From contig NZ_NNBJ01000003.1 in assembly GCF_002803085.1 (NCBI RefSeq), positions 1 through 64,000 of the forward strand: a stretch of DNA of 64,000 nt, in the 5' to 3' direction. The DNA is from Streptomyces sp. CB01201 (GTDB taxonomy: Bacteria; Actinomycetota; Actinomycetes; Streptomycetales; Streptomycetaceae). A program made the position numbers and the translations under genes. The notes under the pieces are model-generated. The model worked only from the letters and a program-made list of their open reading frames with translations, did no database searches and was not told where the DNA came from. How positions within the stretch are numbered: the first letter of the stretch is position 1; every line of letters begins with the position of its first letter. Positions 24,557 through 34,087 of the stretch are shown piece by piece.

Positions 24557-24747
24557 CGGATCACCCTTTCGATAGGCGGATTCGTACTCCACGCAAACTA
24601 TCGGTACCGCCCGACTTACGAGGAATCGGGCCCTGACAGTGGCGTGGAACGAGCGCTGTCGGGTCCCTACAGAAAGGCCGTAGTCATGAGGCCGGTCGGC
24701 GCGACATGATCGGGGGCGACCGGTCTCGTACGACAGGGGAGACAGCT

Positions 24748-26250
<1,503 letters not shown>

Positions 26251-26280
<30 letters not shown>

Positions 26281-26375
26281 AGCACGGGTCCCAGCACAGC
26301 GCCCCCGGCCGGGGGTCCGGGGGGCGTCCCCCGGGTCAGCACAGTCTCAACACCACGCAGGAGGCGGGTCGATGA
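26251..26375 (+). repeat. 95-bp insertion flanked by a 30-bp exact direct repeat at the tldD-tldE junction
   Basis: The 30 bases at 26251-26280, covering the end of tldD with its ribosome binding site and ATGA, are repeated identically at 26346-26375 just before tldE. Between the copies lies GC-rich text (26281-26345) containing GGCCGGGGGTCCGGGGGG and GTCCCCCGGG, a type of Streptomyces dispersed-repeat sequence. The repeat preserves the coupling of the tldE start to an upstream stop codon. Confidence 0.9.
26277..26375 (+). CDS. 32-codon ORF created by the duplicated tldD-tldE junction
   Basis: The ATG overlaps the tldD stop (ATGA at 26277-26280) and the TGA overlaps the tldE start (ATGA at 26372-26375). 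AGGAGG eight bases upstream, inside tldD, could load ribosomes. The product starts MKHGSQHSAPGRGSGG and ends in LNTTQEAGR, the same peptide as the C terminus of tldD. It might only serve as a coupling bridge. Whether it is translated is not shown by sequence alone. Confidence 0.45.
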
Positions 26376-27769
26376 GCTCGCGTACGACCGTCAAGCCGCA
26401 CGAGATCGTCGAGCGGGCCCTGGAGCTGTCCACCGCGGACGGCTGTGTGGTCATCGCCGACGAGCAGTCCTCGGCCAATCTGCGCTGGGCCGGCAACGCG
26501 CTGACCACCAACGGCGTGACCCGGGGACGCACCCTCACCGTGATCGCCACGGTGGACGGCGCCCAGGGCACCGCCTCCGGTGTCGTCTCGCGTTCGGCCG
26601 TCACCGCCGACGACCTGGAGTCCCTGGTGCGGGCCGCGGAGTCGGCCGCGCGCGGGGCCGGCCCCGCGGAGGACGCCCAGCCGCTGGTCACCGGCGTCCC
26701 GGTGGCGGCGGACTTCACGGACGCCCCCGCCGAGACGACCTCCGCCGTGTTCACCGACTTCGCGCCCGCCCTCGGCGAGGCCTTCGCGCGGGCCCGGGCC
26801 GGCGGGCGCGAGCTGTACGGCTTCGCCAACCACGAACTGAGCTCCACCTACCTGGGTACGTCCACGGGGCTGCGGCTGCGCCACGACCAGCCCAACGGCA
26901 CCCTGGAACTCAACGCCAAGTCCCCGGACCGGACCCGCTCGGCATGGGCGGGGCGGGCGACGGCGGACTTCAAGGACGTCGACCCGGGCGCGCTCGACGA
27001 GGAGCTGGCCCGCCGCCTCGGCTGGGCCGAGCGCCGCATCGACCTGCCCGCCGGGCGGTACGAGACCCTGCTGCCGCCGACCGCGGTGGCCGATCTGCTG
27101 ATCTACCAGATCTGGTCGGCCGCGGCCCGGGACGCCGCCGAGGGCCGGACCGTGTTCTCGAAGCAGGGCGGCGGCACCCGCCTCGGCGACACCCTCTCGC
27201 CGCTCCCGCTCACACTGCGCAGCGACCCGAACGAGCCGGGCCTGGAGTACGCGCCGTTCCAGGTGGCGCACTCCTCGGGCGACACGGAGTCGGTGTTCGA
27301 CAACGGGCTCCCGCTGACCGCGACCGACTGGATCCGCGGGGGCCGGCTGGAGAACCTGGTCACCACCCGGCACAGCGCCGCCCTGACCGGCCTGCCGCTC
27401 GCCCCCTCCCCCGGCAACCTGATCCTGGACGCCGGCGGCGGGCGCACCCTGGACGAGATGGTCGCCGCCACCGAGCGCGGGCTGCTCCTGACGTGCCTGT
27501 GGTACATCCGCGAGGTGGACCCGGCCACGCTGCTCCTGACCGGTCTGACCCGCGACGGGGTGTATCTCGTGGAGAACGGCGAGGTGGTCGGCGAGGTGAA
27601 CAACTTCCGGTTCAACGAGTCGCCGGTCGACCTGCTCTCGCGGGCCACCGAGGCGGGCCGCACCGGCAAGACCCTGCCGCGGGAGTGGAACGACTACTTC
27701 ACCCGGACCGCGATGCCCGCGCTGCGCGTCCCCGACTTCAACATGAGCTCGGTCAGCCAGGGTGTGTGA
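26372..27769 (+). CDS. tldE: TldE/PmbA family subunit
   Basis: 465-residue TldE (PmbA) homologue, the non-catalytic partner of TldD. It has the same fold but no HExxxH motif. Recognisable blocks are NLRWAGNALTTNGVTRGRTL near the N terminus, HELSSTYLGTSTGLRLRH, IWSAAARDAAEGRTVFSKQG, PLSNTD-like SVFDNGLPLTATD, and the FRFNESPVDLL region at the end. The ATG at 26372 lies in the second copy of the duplicated junction, with AGGAGG eight bases away. It forms an operon with tldD, and tyrS follows 51 bp later behind a possible -10 box. Confidence 0.92.
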   Translation: MSSRTTVKPHEIVERALELSTADGCVVIADEQSSANLRWAGNALTTNGVTRGRTLTVIATVDGAQGTASGVVSRSAVTADDLESLVRAAESAARGAGPAEDAQPLVTGVPVAADFTDAPAETTSAVFTDFAPALGEAFARARAGGRELYGFANHELSSTYLGTSTGLRLRHDQPNGTLELNAKSPDRTRSAWAGRATADFKDVDPGALDEELARRLGWAERRIDLPAGRYETLLPPTAVADLLIYQIWSAAARDAAEGRTVFSKQGGGTRLGDTLSPLPLTLRSDPNEPGLEYAPFQVAHSSGDTESVFDNGLPLTATDWIRGGRLENLVTTRHSAALTGLPLAPSPGNLILDAGGGRTLDEMVAATERGLLLTCLWYIREVDPATLLLTGLTRDGVYLVENGEVVGEVNNFRFNESPVDLLSRATEAGRTGKTLPREWNDYFTRTAMPALRVPDFNMSSVSQGV

Positions 27770-27820
27770 CCCGCCTAGACTGGCGTTCCCACCCCCATCA
27801 CCACAAGGAGACCCGGAACC

Positions 27821-29089
27821 GTGACGGACATCGTCGACGAGCTGAAGTGGCGCGGGCTTTTCTCGCTGTCCACTGACGAGGACGCATTGCGCAAGGCTCT
27901 CGCGGACGGTCCCGTCACGTTCTATTGCGGCTTCGACCCGACCGCGGCCAGCCTGCACGTCGGGCACCTGGTGCAGGTCCTCACCGTCCGCCGGCTCCAG
28001 CAGGCCGGGCACCGGCCGCTGGCGCTCGTGGGCGGCGCGACCGGTCAGATCGGTGACCCGCGCCCGACCGCCGAGCGCACCCTGAACGACCCGGAGACGG
28101 TCGCGAACTGGGTGAACCGGCTGCGGAGCCAGATCGAGCCGTACCTGTCCTTCGAGGGCGAGAACGCGGCCGTGATGGTCAACAACCTGGACTGGACCGC
28201 GGGCATGTCCGCGATCGAGTTCCTGCGGGACATCGGCAAGCACTTCCGGGTCAACAAGATGCTCACCAAGGACTCGGTGGCCCGCCGCCTGGAGTCCGAA
28301 CAGGGCATCAGCTACACGGAGTTCAGCTACCAGCTGCTCCAGGGCATGGACTTCCTGGAGCTGTACCGGCGCTACGGCTGCACCCTCCAGCAGGGCGGCA
28401 GCGACCAGTGGGGCAACCTCACCGCCGGGCTGGACCTGATCCACCGCCTGGAGCCGGACGCCGAGGTGCACTGCCTGGCGACGCCGCTGATGGTCAAGGC
28501 GGACGGCACCAAGTTCGGCAAGACCGAGGGCGGGGCGGTGTGGCTCGACCCGGAGATGACCACGCCGTACGCGTTCTACCAGTTCTGGCTGAACGTGGAC
28601 GACCGGGACATCTCGACGTACATGCGCATCCTCTCCTTCCAGTCCCGCGAGGAGCTGGAGGAGATCGAGAAGCTCACCGAGGAGCGCCCGCAGGCGCGGG
28701 CCGCCCAGCGGGCGCTCGCCGAGGAGCTGACCACCCTGGTGCACGGCGCGGACCAGTGCGCGGCCGTCATCGACGCGTCCAAGGCGCTGTTCGGCCAGGG
28801 CGAGCTGGCCGAGCTCGACGAGGCGACGCTGGCCGCCGCCCTGTCCGAGCTGCCGAACGCGAAGGTGACCGAGCTCGGCCCGGTCACCGACCTGTTCGCC
28901 GAGGTGGGCCTGGTGGCCAGCAAGTCGGCGGCCCGCCGCACCGTGAAGGAGGGCGGCGCCTACGTGAACAACGTGAAGGTGACGGCCGAGGACGCGGTGG
29001 CCACGGCGGAGGAACTCCTGCACGGGCGCTGGCTGGTGCTGCGCCGGGGCAAGAAGAACCTGGCGGCCGTCGAGGTCGTCGGCGCCTGA
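27821..29089 (+). CDS. tyrS: Tyrosyl-tRNA synthetase
   Basis: 422-residue class I synthetase charging tRNA-Tyr. N-terminal catalytic domain with FDPTAASLHVGHL (HIGH signature), YQLLQGMDFLELYRRYGC, GGSDQWGNLTAGLDLI and the KMSKS-equivalent KFGKTEGG; the C-terminal S4-like RNA-binding domain is KSAARRTVKEGGAYVNNVKV. GTG at 27821 is preceded by AAGGAG, and a -10-like TAGACT lies at 27776-27781. The stop codon is the first part of a tandem repeat (see next entry). Essential single-copy gene. Confidence 0.96.
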   Translation: MTDIVDELKWRGLFSLSTDEDALRKALADGPVTFYCGFDPTAASLHVGHLVQVLTVRRLQQAGHRPLALVGGATGQIGDPRPTAERTLNDPETVANWVNRLRSQIEPYLSFEGENAAVMVNNLDWTAGMSAIEFLRDIGKHFRVNKMLTKDSVARRLESEQGISYTEFSYQLLQGMDFLELYRRYGCTLQQGGSDQWGNLTAGLDLIHRLEPDAEVHCLATPLMVKADGTKFGKTEGGAVWLDPEMTTPYAFYQFWLNVDDRDISTYMRILSFQSREELEEIEKLTEERPQARAAQRALAEELTTLVHGADQCAAVIDASKALFGQGELAELDEATLAAALSELPNAKVTELGPVTDLFAEVGLVASKSAARRTVKEGGAYVNNVKVTAEDAVATAEELLHGRWLVLRRGKKNLAAVEVVGA

Positions 29090-29155
29090 CCGTTCACGGC
29101 ACCAAGGGGCGCCTGACCGTTCCCGGCACATGGGCGCCCTGACCGCCGACAGCAC
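29082..29155 (+). repeat. Three tandem copies of a 25-27-bp unit overlapping the tyrS stop codon
   Basis: GCGCCTGACCGTTCACGGCA at 29082 is repeated as GCGCCTGACCGTTCCCGGCA at 29109 and degenerately as GCGCCCTGACCGCCGACAGC at 29134. The first copy includes the tyrS stop. A run of A residues and a hairpin terminator follow. Confidence 0.75.
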
Positions 29156-29192
29156 AAAAAAGAGGGCGGCTCCTTCGCGGAGCCGCCCTCTT
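29156..29192. terminator. Bidirectional terminator between tyrS and the GlsB-like gene
   Basis: Perfect 13-bp stem AGAGGGCGGCTCC / GGAGCCGCCCTCT with a TTCGC loop at 29161-29191, preceded by an A-run at 29156-29160. Read on the minus strand, the A-run is the T-tract of a canonical terminator for the GlsB-like gene. Confidence 0.88.
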
Positions 29193-29202
29193 CGTGCTGC
29201 CG

Positions 29203-29478
29203 TCAGGCTCTCTGCCTGTTGCCCCGCACCGCCATGTAGAGCATGTCGCCCAGGAAGACGATGACGACGGCGGCCGCGATCTGGAGTCCGTGCCGGCCCC
29301 AGTCGATGCCCTTGGTCTCGGCGATCCCGATCGCGCGGGCGATCGAGTTGCCGACCACGCCGCCGATGATGCCGAAGATGGTGGTCAGCCAGAGCGGACT
29401 GTGCTGCTTGCCGGGAATGATCGCCTTGGCGATGAGACCGAGCACGAATCCCACGATGATGGCCCACAACCAGCCCAT
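29203..29478 (-). CDS. GlsB/YeaQ/YmgE family stress-response membrane protein
   Basis: 91-residue protein with three hydrophobic helices and the family block WAIIVGFVLGLIAKAIIPGK, then TTIFGIIGGVVGNSIARAIG. In other bacteria the family responds to acid or general stress, but its molecular function is not known. The ATG at 29478 follows AAGGAGGCAGCC. Longer upstream frames are spurious. Confidence 0.92.
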   Translation of the reverse strand: MGWLWAIIVGFVLGLIAKAIIPGKQHSPLWLTTIFGIIGGVVGNSIARAIGIAETKGIDWGRHGLQIAAAVVIVFLGDMLYMAVRGNRQRA

Positions 29479-29692
29479 GGCTGCCTCCTTGTACGGCTCG
29501 ACGTGAGCAGGTTCAGCCAGTGTCGGCCCGTCCTCGGTACGGCGCATGTCGGATACGTCCATACGTGGTGGGTACTGGGGCATCCGCGCAGGTTGAAGCC
29601 GCCCCGGTCTCGAACCCGGCGGACCCTCGGCGTACGGTGATAGCAGTCCGGGCCGGGGAGAGCCCGCCGTGGAATTCGGGTGGTGGAACGTG

Positions 29693-30067
29693 ATGCGGAA
29701 GCAGAGCAGCGGCCAGGTCTTCCGGATCACCGGAGCCCGCCGGTCGCTCGACGAGGACGTCCGGGGCCGGCAGCGGCGCTATGTGATCTCGATGTCGATC
29801 CGCACCCTGTCGGTGGTGCTGACCGCGGTGCTGTGGAACGTCGAGCGTCCTGTCGCGATTGTGACGCTGGTGCTCGGCGCGCTGCTGCCCTATGTGGCGG
29901 TCGTGTTCGCCAACGCGGGCCGGGAGAACGTGACTTCGCTGCCCTCCACCTTCATTCCCGCACCCGTCCGGCCGGCGCTCGGCGCGGCCCCCGTGGGCGG
30001 CCCCGCGGAATCCCCGGCGGAGGCCGGAGACGGTGACCCGCAGTGGCGTGCGCACGAGCACGGCTGA
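29693..30067 (+). CDS. DUF3099 family membrane protein
   Basis: 124-residue protein beginning MRKQSSGQVFRITGARRSLD and containing RYVISMSIRTLSV, with two adjacent hydrophobic helices (VVLTAVLWNV..., VTLVLGALLPYVAVVFANA) typical of DUF3099. The C-terminal third is Pro/Ala-rich and likely cytoplasmic. A GTG at 29669 would add eight residues; I prefer the ATG at 29693, which has GGTGG upstream and the family-like start. Function unknown; the family is actinobacterial. Confidence 0.82.
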   Translation: MRKQSSGQVFRITGARRSLDEDVRGRQRRYVISMSIRTLSVVLTAVLWNVERPVAIVTLVLGALLPYVAVVFANAGRENVTSLPSTFIPAPVRPALGAAPVGGPAESPAEAGDGDPQWRAHEHG

Positions 30068-30284
30068 TTCGTCACCGTCCGCGAAGCTCAAGAAAACCTC
30101 AGATCAATCATGAAGTTCCGGTGCACCACACCGGGTCCCCCATGACATACTTCGTAAGCGCTCCGCATCCCCCGTCGGAGCGACGGACCGACGCCGGGCA
30201 GCTCCCCCCGTGGCTGCTCGGCGTCGCCTTTGTACGGGGCAGTGGGCCGCTTCGCACCAGGCCGCATGCCGCACAATTGTCTCT

Positions 30285-30518
30285 GTGAGTGACGAGACCA
30301 GCGACGAGACCCCCATCTGTTCCGCCAAGGGCTGCCGTGCCGACGCCGTGTGGGTGCTGGCGTGGAACAACCCGAAGATCCACACGCCGGAGCGCCGCAA
30401 GACCTGGCTCGCGTGCGACGAGCACCGCGAGCACCTGTCCCAATTCCTGGGCGTGCGGGGGTTCTTGAAGGACGTGGTGACGCTCGCCGAGTGGGAGTCG
30501 TCAGCCGCCGATCGCTGA
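30285..30518 (+). CDS. Small Cys/His-containing protein of unknown function
   Basis: 77-residue soluble protein starting at the GTG at 30285 (MSDETSDETPICSAKGC). It has CSAKGC near the N terminus and CDEHREH later, a spacing that could bind zinc. Conserved in streptomycetes as far as I recall, with VWVLAWNNPKIHTPERRKTW as the most distinctive block. The gene overlaps the 3' end of moaA by 18 bp on the opposite strand, so both stop codons lie inside the other gene. No catalytic motif. Confidence 0.75.
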   Translation: MSDETSDETPICSAKGCRADAVWVLAWNNPKIHTPERRKTWLACDEHREHLSQFLGVRGFLKDVVTLAEWESSAADR

Positions 30519-31490
30519 CATCGGGCGGTCGGGCTGGAGGAAGGAGGGGTCGTCGAGGCCGGAGCCGGCCTTCTTGCCCCACATCGCCAGCTTCCACAGG
30601 CGGGCGATCTCCTCGTCCCCGGCGTCCGAGCGCAGGGCCGCGCGCAGGTCGGACTCCTCGCGGGCGAACAGGCAGGTGCGCACCTGGCCGTCGGCGGTGA
30701 GCCGGGTCCGGTCGCAGGAGCCGCAGAACGGGCGGGTCACCGAGGCGATGACGCCCACGGTGTGCGGGCCCCCGTCGACCACCCAGCGCTCGGCGGGCGC
30801 GGAGCCCCGCTCGTCCTCCCCCTCGGGCGTCAGCGTGAAGCGCGTACGCAGCGAGGCCAGGATGTCACCGGCGGTGATCATGCCGTCGCGCTTCCAGCCG
30901 TGCTGGGCGTCGAGCGGCATCTGCTCGATGAAGCGGAGCTCGTAGTCGTGCTCGACGGCCCAGGCCAGCAGGTCGGGGGCCTCGTCGCCGTTGAGGCCCG
31001 GCATCAGGACGGTGTTGACCTTGACCGGGGTCAGACCCGCCTCGCGGGCGGCCTGCATGCCCTCGATGACGTCCTTGTGGCGGTCGCGCCGGGTGAGCGT
31101 CTTGAAGACCTCGGGCCGCAGGGTGTCCAGGGAGACGTTGACGCGGTCGAGGCCGGCCGCCTTCAGGGCACCGGCGGTGCGCTTGAGGCCGATGCCGTTG
31201 GTGGTGATCGACATCCGGGGGCGGGGCTCCAGGGCGGCGCAGCGCTCGACGATTCCGACCAGTCCGGGCCGCAGCAGCGGCTCGCCGCCGGTGAAGCGGA
31301 CCTCGGTGATGCCGAGGTCCGTGACGGCGATGCGGATGAGGCGGACGATCTCGTCGTCGGTCAGCAGATCCGGCTTGGCCAGCCACTGCAGGCCCTCTTC
31401 CGGCATGCAGTAGGTGCACCGCAGGTTGCACCGGTCGGTGAGCGAGACGCGCAGGTCGGTGGCCACCCGGCCGTAGGTGTCGATGAGCAC
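30501..31490 (-). CDS. moaA: GTP 3',8-cyclase (molybdenum cofactor biosynthesis)
   Basis: 329-residue radical-SAM enzyme that makes the first molybdopterin intermediate from GTP. The N-terminal cluster motif CNLRCTYCMPEEGL, the GGEPLLR SAM-binding motif, the C-terminal cluster FCGSCDRTRLTADGQVRTCLF-like region (Cys residues near 265-285), and the conserved C-terminal Gly-Gly (MSAIGG) are all present. GTG at 31490 is chosen because it gives the usual length; the upstream in-frame extension is not family-like. No other moa genes are near. Confidence 0.95.
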   Translation of the reverse strand: MLIDTYGRVATDLRVSLTDRCNLRCTYCMPEEGLQWLAKPDLLTDDEIVRLIRIAVTDLGITEVRFTGGEPLLRPGLVGIVERCAALEPRPRMSITTNGIGLKRTAGALKAAGLDRVNVSLDTLRPEVFKTLTRRDRHKDVIEGMQAAREAGLTPVKVNTVLMPGLNGDEAPDLLAWAVEHDYELRFIEQMPLDAQHGWKRDGMITAGDILASLRTRFTLTPEGEDERGSAPAERWVVDGGPHTVGVIASVTRPFCGSCDRTRLTADGQVRTCLFAREESDLRAALRSDAGDEEIARLWKLAMWGKKAGSGLDDPSFLQPDRPMSAIGG

Positions 31491-31552
31491 TTGTGGGCCC
31501 CCTCCCCTGTCCGTCGATGTTCGCCCGGAGTTCGGTCGAACGTCTGCCGCAT

Positions 31553-31562
31553 GTGTATACAC
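31553..31562. promoter_or_regulatory. Perfect palindrome GTGTATACAC upstream of moaA
   Basis: A perfect 10-bp AT-centred palindrome 63 bp upstream of the moaA start. Such a site is rare by chance in this GC-rich DNA and resembles half-sites of GntR/HutC-type regulators. No regulator is adjacent, so the assignment is speculative. Confidence 0.4.
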
Positions 31563-31618
31563 CCGAGCCTACGCGAGACCTGTGACAACGGGAGGGGCCG
31601 ATTGTCACGAGGTGCGGC

Positions 31619-31652
31619 GAGGCCGTGTCGTAGGGTCCTACGACACGGCCTC
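31619..31652 (-). terminator. Terminator for the symporter operon
   Basis: Perfect 16-bp inverted repeat GAGGCCGTGTCGTAGG / CCTACGACACGGCCTC with a two-base centre, about 38 bp past the symporter stop codon. Confidence 0.82.
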
Positions 31653-31689
31653 GGCCATCCGCCGTGCGGATGTACGTCGCGGGCGGCCC

Positions 31690-33321
31690 TCAGTGGGCGC
31701 CGATGCCCGTCAGGGACTTGACCTCCAGCTCCGCGTACTTGCCCCGGTCGGGCTCCTCCTTGGAGAGCAGCGATCCGATCCAGCCGAGCAGGAAGCCCAG
31801 CGGGATCGAGATGAGGCCCGGGTTCTCCAGCGGGAACCAGTGGAAGTCGACGCCCTTGAACATGGACGTCTTCGGGTTGCCGGACACGACGGGCGAGAAC
31901 AGCACCAGGAACACCGAGCTGAACAGGCCGCCGTAGATCGACCAGAGGGCGCCCTGGGTGGTGAAGCGCTTCCAGAACAGGCTGTAAAGGATGGTCGGCA
32001 GGTTCGCGGAGGCGGCCACCGCGAAGGCCAGCGCGACGAGCCCGGCCACGTTCATGTCGCGGGCGAAGGCGCCGAGCAGGATCGCGACCGCGCCGATGAA
32101 GACGGTGGCCCAGCGCGCGGCCCGCATCTCCTCCTTCTCGGTCGCCTTCCCCTTGCGGATCACATTGGCGTAGATGTCGTGCGCGAAGGAGGACGACGAG
32201 GCGAGGGTGAGGCCGGCGACGACGGCGAGGATGGTCGCGAAGGCGACCGCCGAGATCACCGCGAGCAGAGTCGCGCCGCCGGTGGTGCCGACGCCGCCGC
32301 CGAGGTATTCGGCGAGCTGCGGGGCCGCGGTGTTGCCCGCCGGGTTCTGCGCCTTGATGGCCGCGGGCCCGACCAGGGCCGCCGCGCCGAAGCCGAGGGC
32401 GATCGTCATCAGGTAGAAGGCGCCGATGATGCCGATCGCCCAGTTCACCGACTTCCGGGCGGCCTTGGCGGTGGGCACCGTGTAGAAGCGGATCAGGATG
32501 TGCGGCAGGCCGGCGGTGCCGAGCACCAGGGCGATGCCGAGCGAGAGGAAGTCCAGCTTGGAGGTGCCGTTCACGCCGTACTTCAGGCCCGGCTCCAGGA
32601 ACGCCGCGCCCTTGCCGCTCTTCTCGGCGGCGCTGCCGAGCAGGTCGGAGACGTTGAAGTGGAACTTGAGCAGCACCAGGAAGGTCATGAGGAGCGCGCC
32701 CGCGATGAGCAGCACGGCCTTGACCATCTGCACCCAGGTGGTGCCCTTCATGCCGCCGATGGTGACGTACACGATCATCAGGACGCCGACGAGGGCGACG
32801 ATGAGGATCTTGCCGGCGTCGGTGGTGATGCCGAGCAGCAGCGAGACGAGGACACCGGCGCCGGCCATCTGCGCCAGCAGATAGAAGATCGACACGACGA
32901 TGGTGGAGGCGCCGGCCGCGGTGCGCACGGGCCGCTGCCTCATCCGGTAGGCGAGCACGTCGCCCATCGTGTAGCGGCCGGAGTTGCGCAGCGGTTCGGC
33001 GACGAGCAGGAGCGCCACCAGCCAGGCGACCAGGAAGCCGATGGAGTAGAGGAAGCCGTCGTAGCCGAACAGGGCGATGGCTCCGGCGATGCCGAGGAAG
33101 GACGCGGCGGACATGTAGTCGCCGGAGACCGCGAGGCCGTTCTGGAACGCGGTGAACTGACGGCCGCCCGCGTAGAAGTCGGAGGCGTTCTTGGTCTGCC
33201 GGCCGGCCCAGACGGTGATGGCGAGGGTGGCGGCGACGAACACCGCGAACAGGGTGATGATCAGGGGCCGGTGCTCGGTGGTCGAGGCGGCCGCGGCGAG
33301 CGGGACGAGGACGGGGCTCAT
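31690..33321 (-). CDS. Solute:sodium symporter, ActP (acetate permease) type
   Basis: 543-residue sodium:solute symporter with 13 hydrophobic segments, including the conserved FYAGGRQFTAFQNGLAVSGD, SAASFLGIAGAIALFGYDGF and GMKGTTWVQMVKAVLLIAG. The ActP/MctC branch takes up acetate, pyruvate or glyoxylate with sodium or protons. The gene is coupled by ATGA to an upstream DUF485 partner, which is the usual arrangement for ActP systems. The start is the ATG at 33321. Substrate acetate is an inference from the family and its partner. Confidence 0.92.
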   Translation of the reverse strand: MSPVLVPLAAAASTTEHRPLIITLFAVFVAATLAITVWAGRQTKNASDFYAGGRQFTAFQNGLAVSGDYMSAASFLGIAGAIALFGYDGFLYSIGFLVAWLVALLLVAEPLRNSGRYTMGDVLAYRMRQRPVRTAAGASTIVVSIFYLLAQMAGAGVLVSLLLGITTDAGKILIVALVGVLMIVYVTIGGMKGTTWVQMVKAVLLIAGALLMTFLVLLKFHFNVSDLLGSAAEKSGKGAAFLEPGLKYGVNGTSKLDFLSLGIALVLGTAGLPHILIRFYTVPTAKAARKSVNWAIGIIGAFYLMTIALGFGAAALVGPAAIKAQNPAGNTAAPQLAEYLGGGVGTTGGATLLAVISAVAFATILAVVAGLTLASSSSFAHDIYANVIRKGKATEKEEMRAARWATVFIGAVAILLGAFARDMNVAGLVALAFAVAASANLPTILYSLFWKRFTTQGALWSIYGGLFSSVFLVLFSPVVSGNPKTSMFKGVDFHWFPLENPGLISIPLGFLLGWIGSLLSKEEPDRGKYAELEVKSLTGIGAH

Positions 33322-33815
33322 ACGTCGGCCTCCATACGGGACTTGATGGCCTCGGCCTTGGGGTCGAGCTTCGCCGCGGCGTGCCGCGAGTAGAACCAGG
33401 CGATGAGGAACGTGGTCAGGAACTGGGCGAGGCCGAAGACGAAGGCCACGTTGATGTTGCCGATGACCTTGGTGCCCATGAAGCCGCCCGCGTAGTTGGA
33501 CAGCAGCACGTACAGCAGGTACCAGATGATGAAGGCGATGGTCAGCGGGAAGGCGAACGAGCGGTGGGCGCGGCGGAGTTCAGCGAATTCCGCGCTCTGC
33601 TGCTCCGCGACGAATGCCTCGGTGCTGGGCTGGACTGGGCCGGGGGCCGCCCCGGCTTCGGGCGGCGGCGCGTCGGTGGCCACGGAATCTCCTCGCGATG
33701 CGGAAGCGGATCCGGATGGTGCGGATGCGGACGGTGCGGATGCGGATGGTGCGGACAGTGCGGATGCGGACGGTGGTGGGGACGGGGATGCGGCGGGCAC
33801 GGACAGGTCGGACAT
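33318..33815 (-). CDS. DUF485 family protein, partner of the symporter
   Basis: 165-residue membrane protein. The C-terminal half has two helices (FAFPLTIAFIIWYLLYVLLS, then FVFGLAQFLTTFLIAWFYSR) and belongs to DUF485. The N-terminal third is Ser/Ala/Pro-rich and encoded by tandem GCGGATGCGGACGGT-like repeats (about 33712-33782), giving SASAPSASAPSGSASAS. The ATG at 33815 follows GGCGGAGA; the stop overlaps the symporter start. The repeats suggest variable linker length between strains. Confidence 0.88.
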   Translation of the reverse strand: MSDLSVPAASPSPPPSASALSAPSASAPSASAPSGSASASRGDSVATDAPPPEAGAAPGPVQPSTEAFVAEQQSAEFAELRRAHRSFAFPLTIAFIIWYLLYVLLSNYAGGFMGTKVIGNINVAFVFGLAQFLTTFLIAWFYSRHAAAKLDPKAEAIKSRMEADV

Positions 33816-34087
33816 GGGGTCTCCGCCGGGGATGGGATGCGGTCCCCCTGACAACGGCACGGGGCGCGGGCCGTCTCGGTTCAGTCCGGCCGTTTTTCTC
33901 CTTGGCGGATCCCGGACGGGCGCGTGGCGCGTTCCGTGCTCCCCCTGGCGCGAACCGCGTGACTTTCCGCGCGAACTCGGCGGAAGGCGTTGATCCGCCG
34001 AGTTGATCGGCGATAGCTTCACTGCTCCTCCTTCCGTTTCCTCCTTCCGTTACGTACCGAGAGTTCCGCCAACCCCATGGAGACCCC

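Noticed and set aside
26336..29467. 1043-codon open frame opposite tldE and tyrS
   Set aside because: Covers three genes whose families are clear on the + strand; no motif in the antisense product.
31477..33393. 638-codon + frame opposite the symporter
   Set aside because: Gly/Glu/Arg low-complexity translation; the minus strand has a convincing ActP-type protein.
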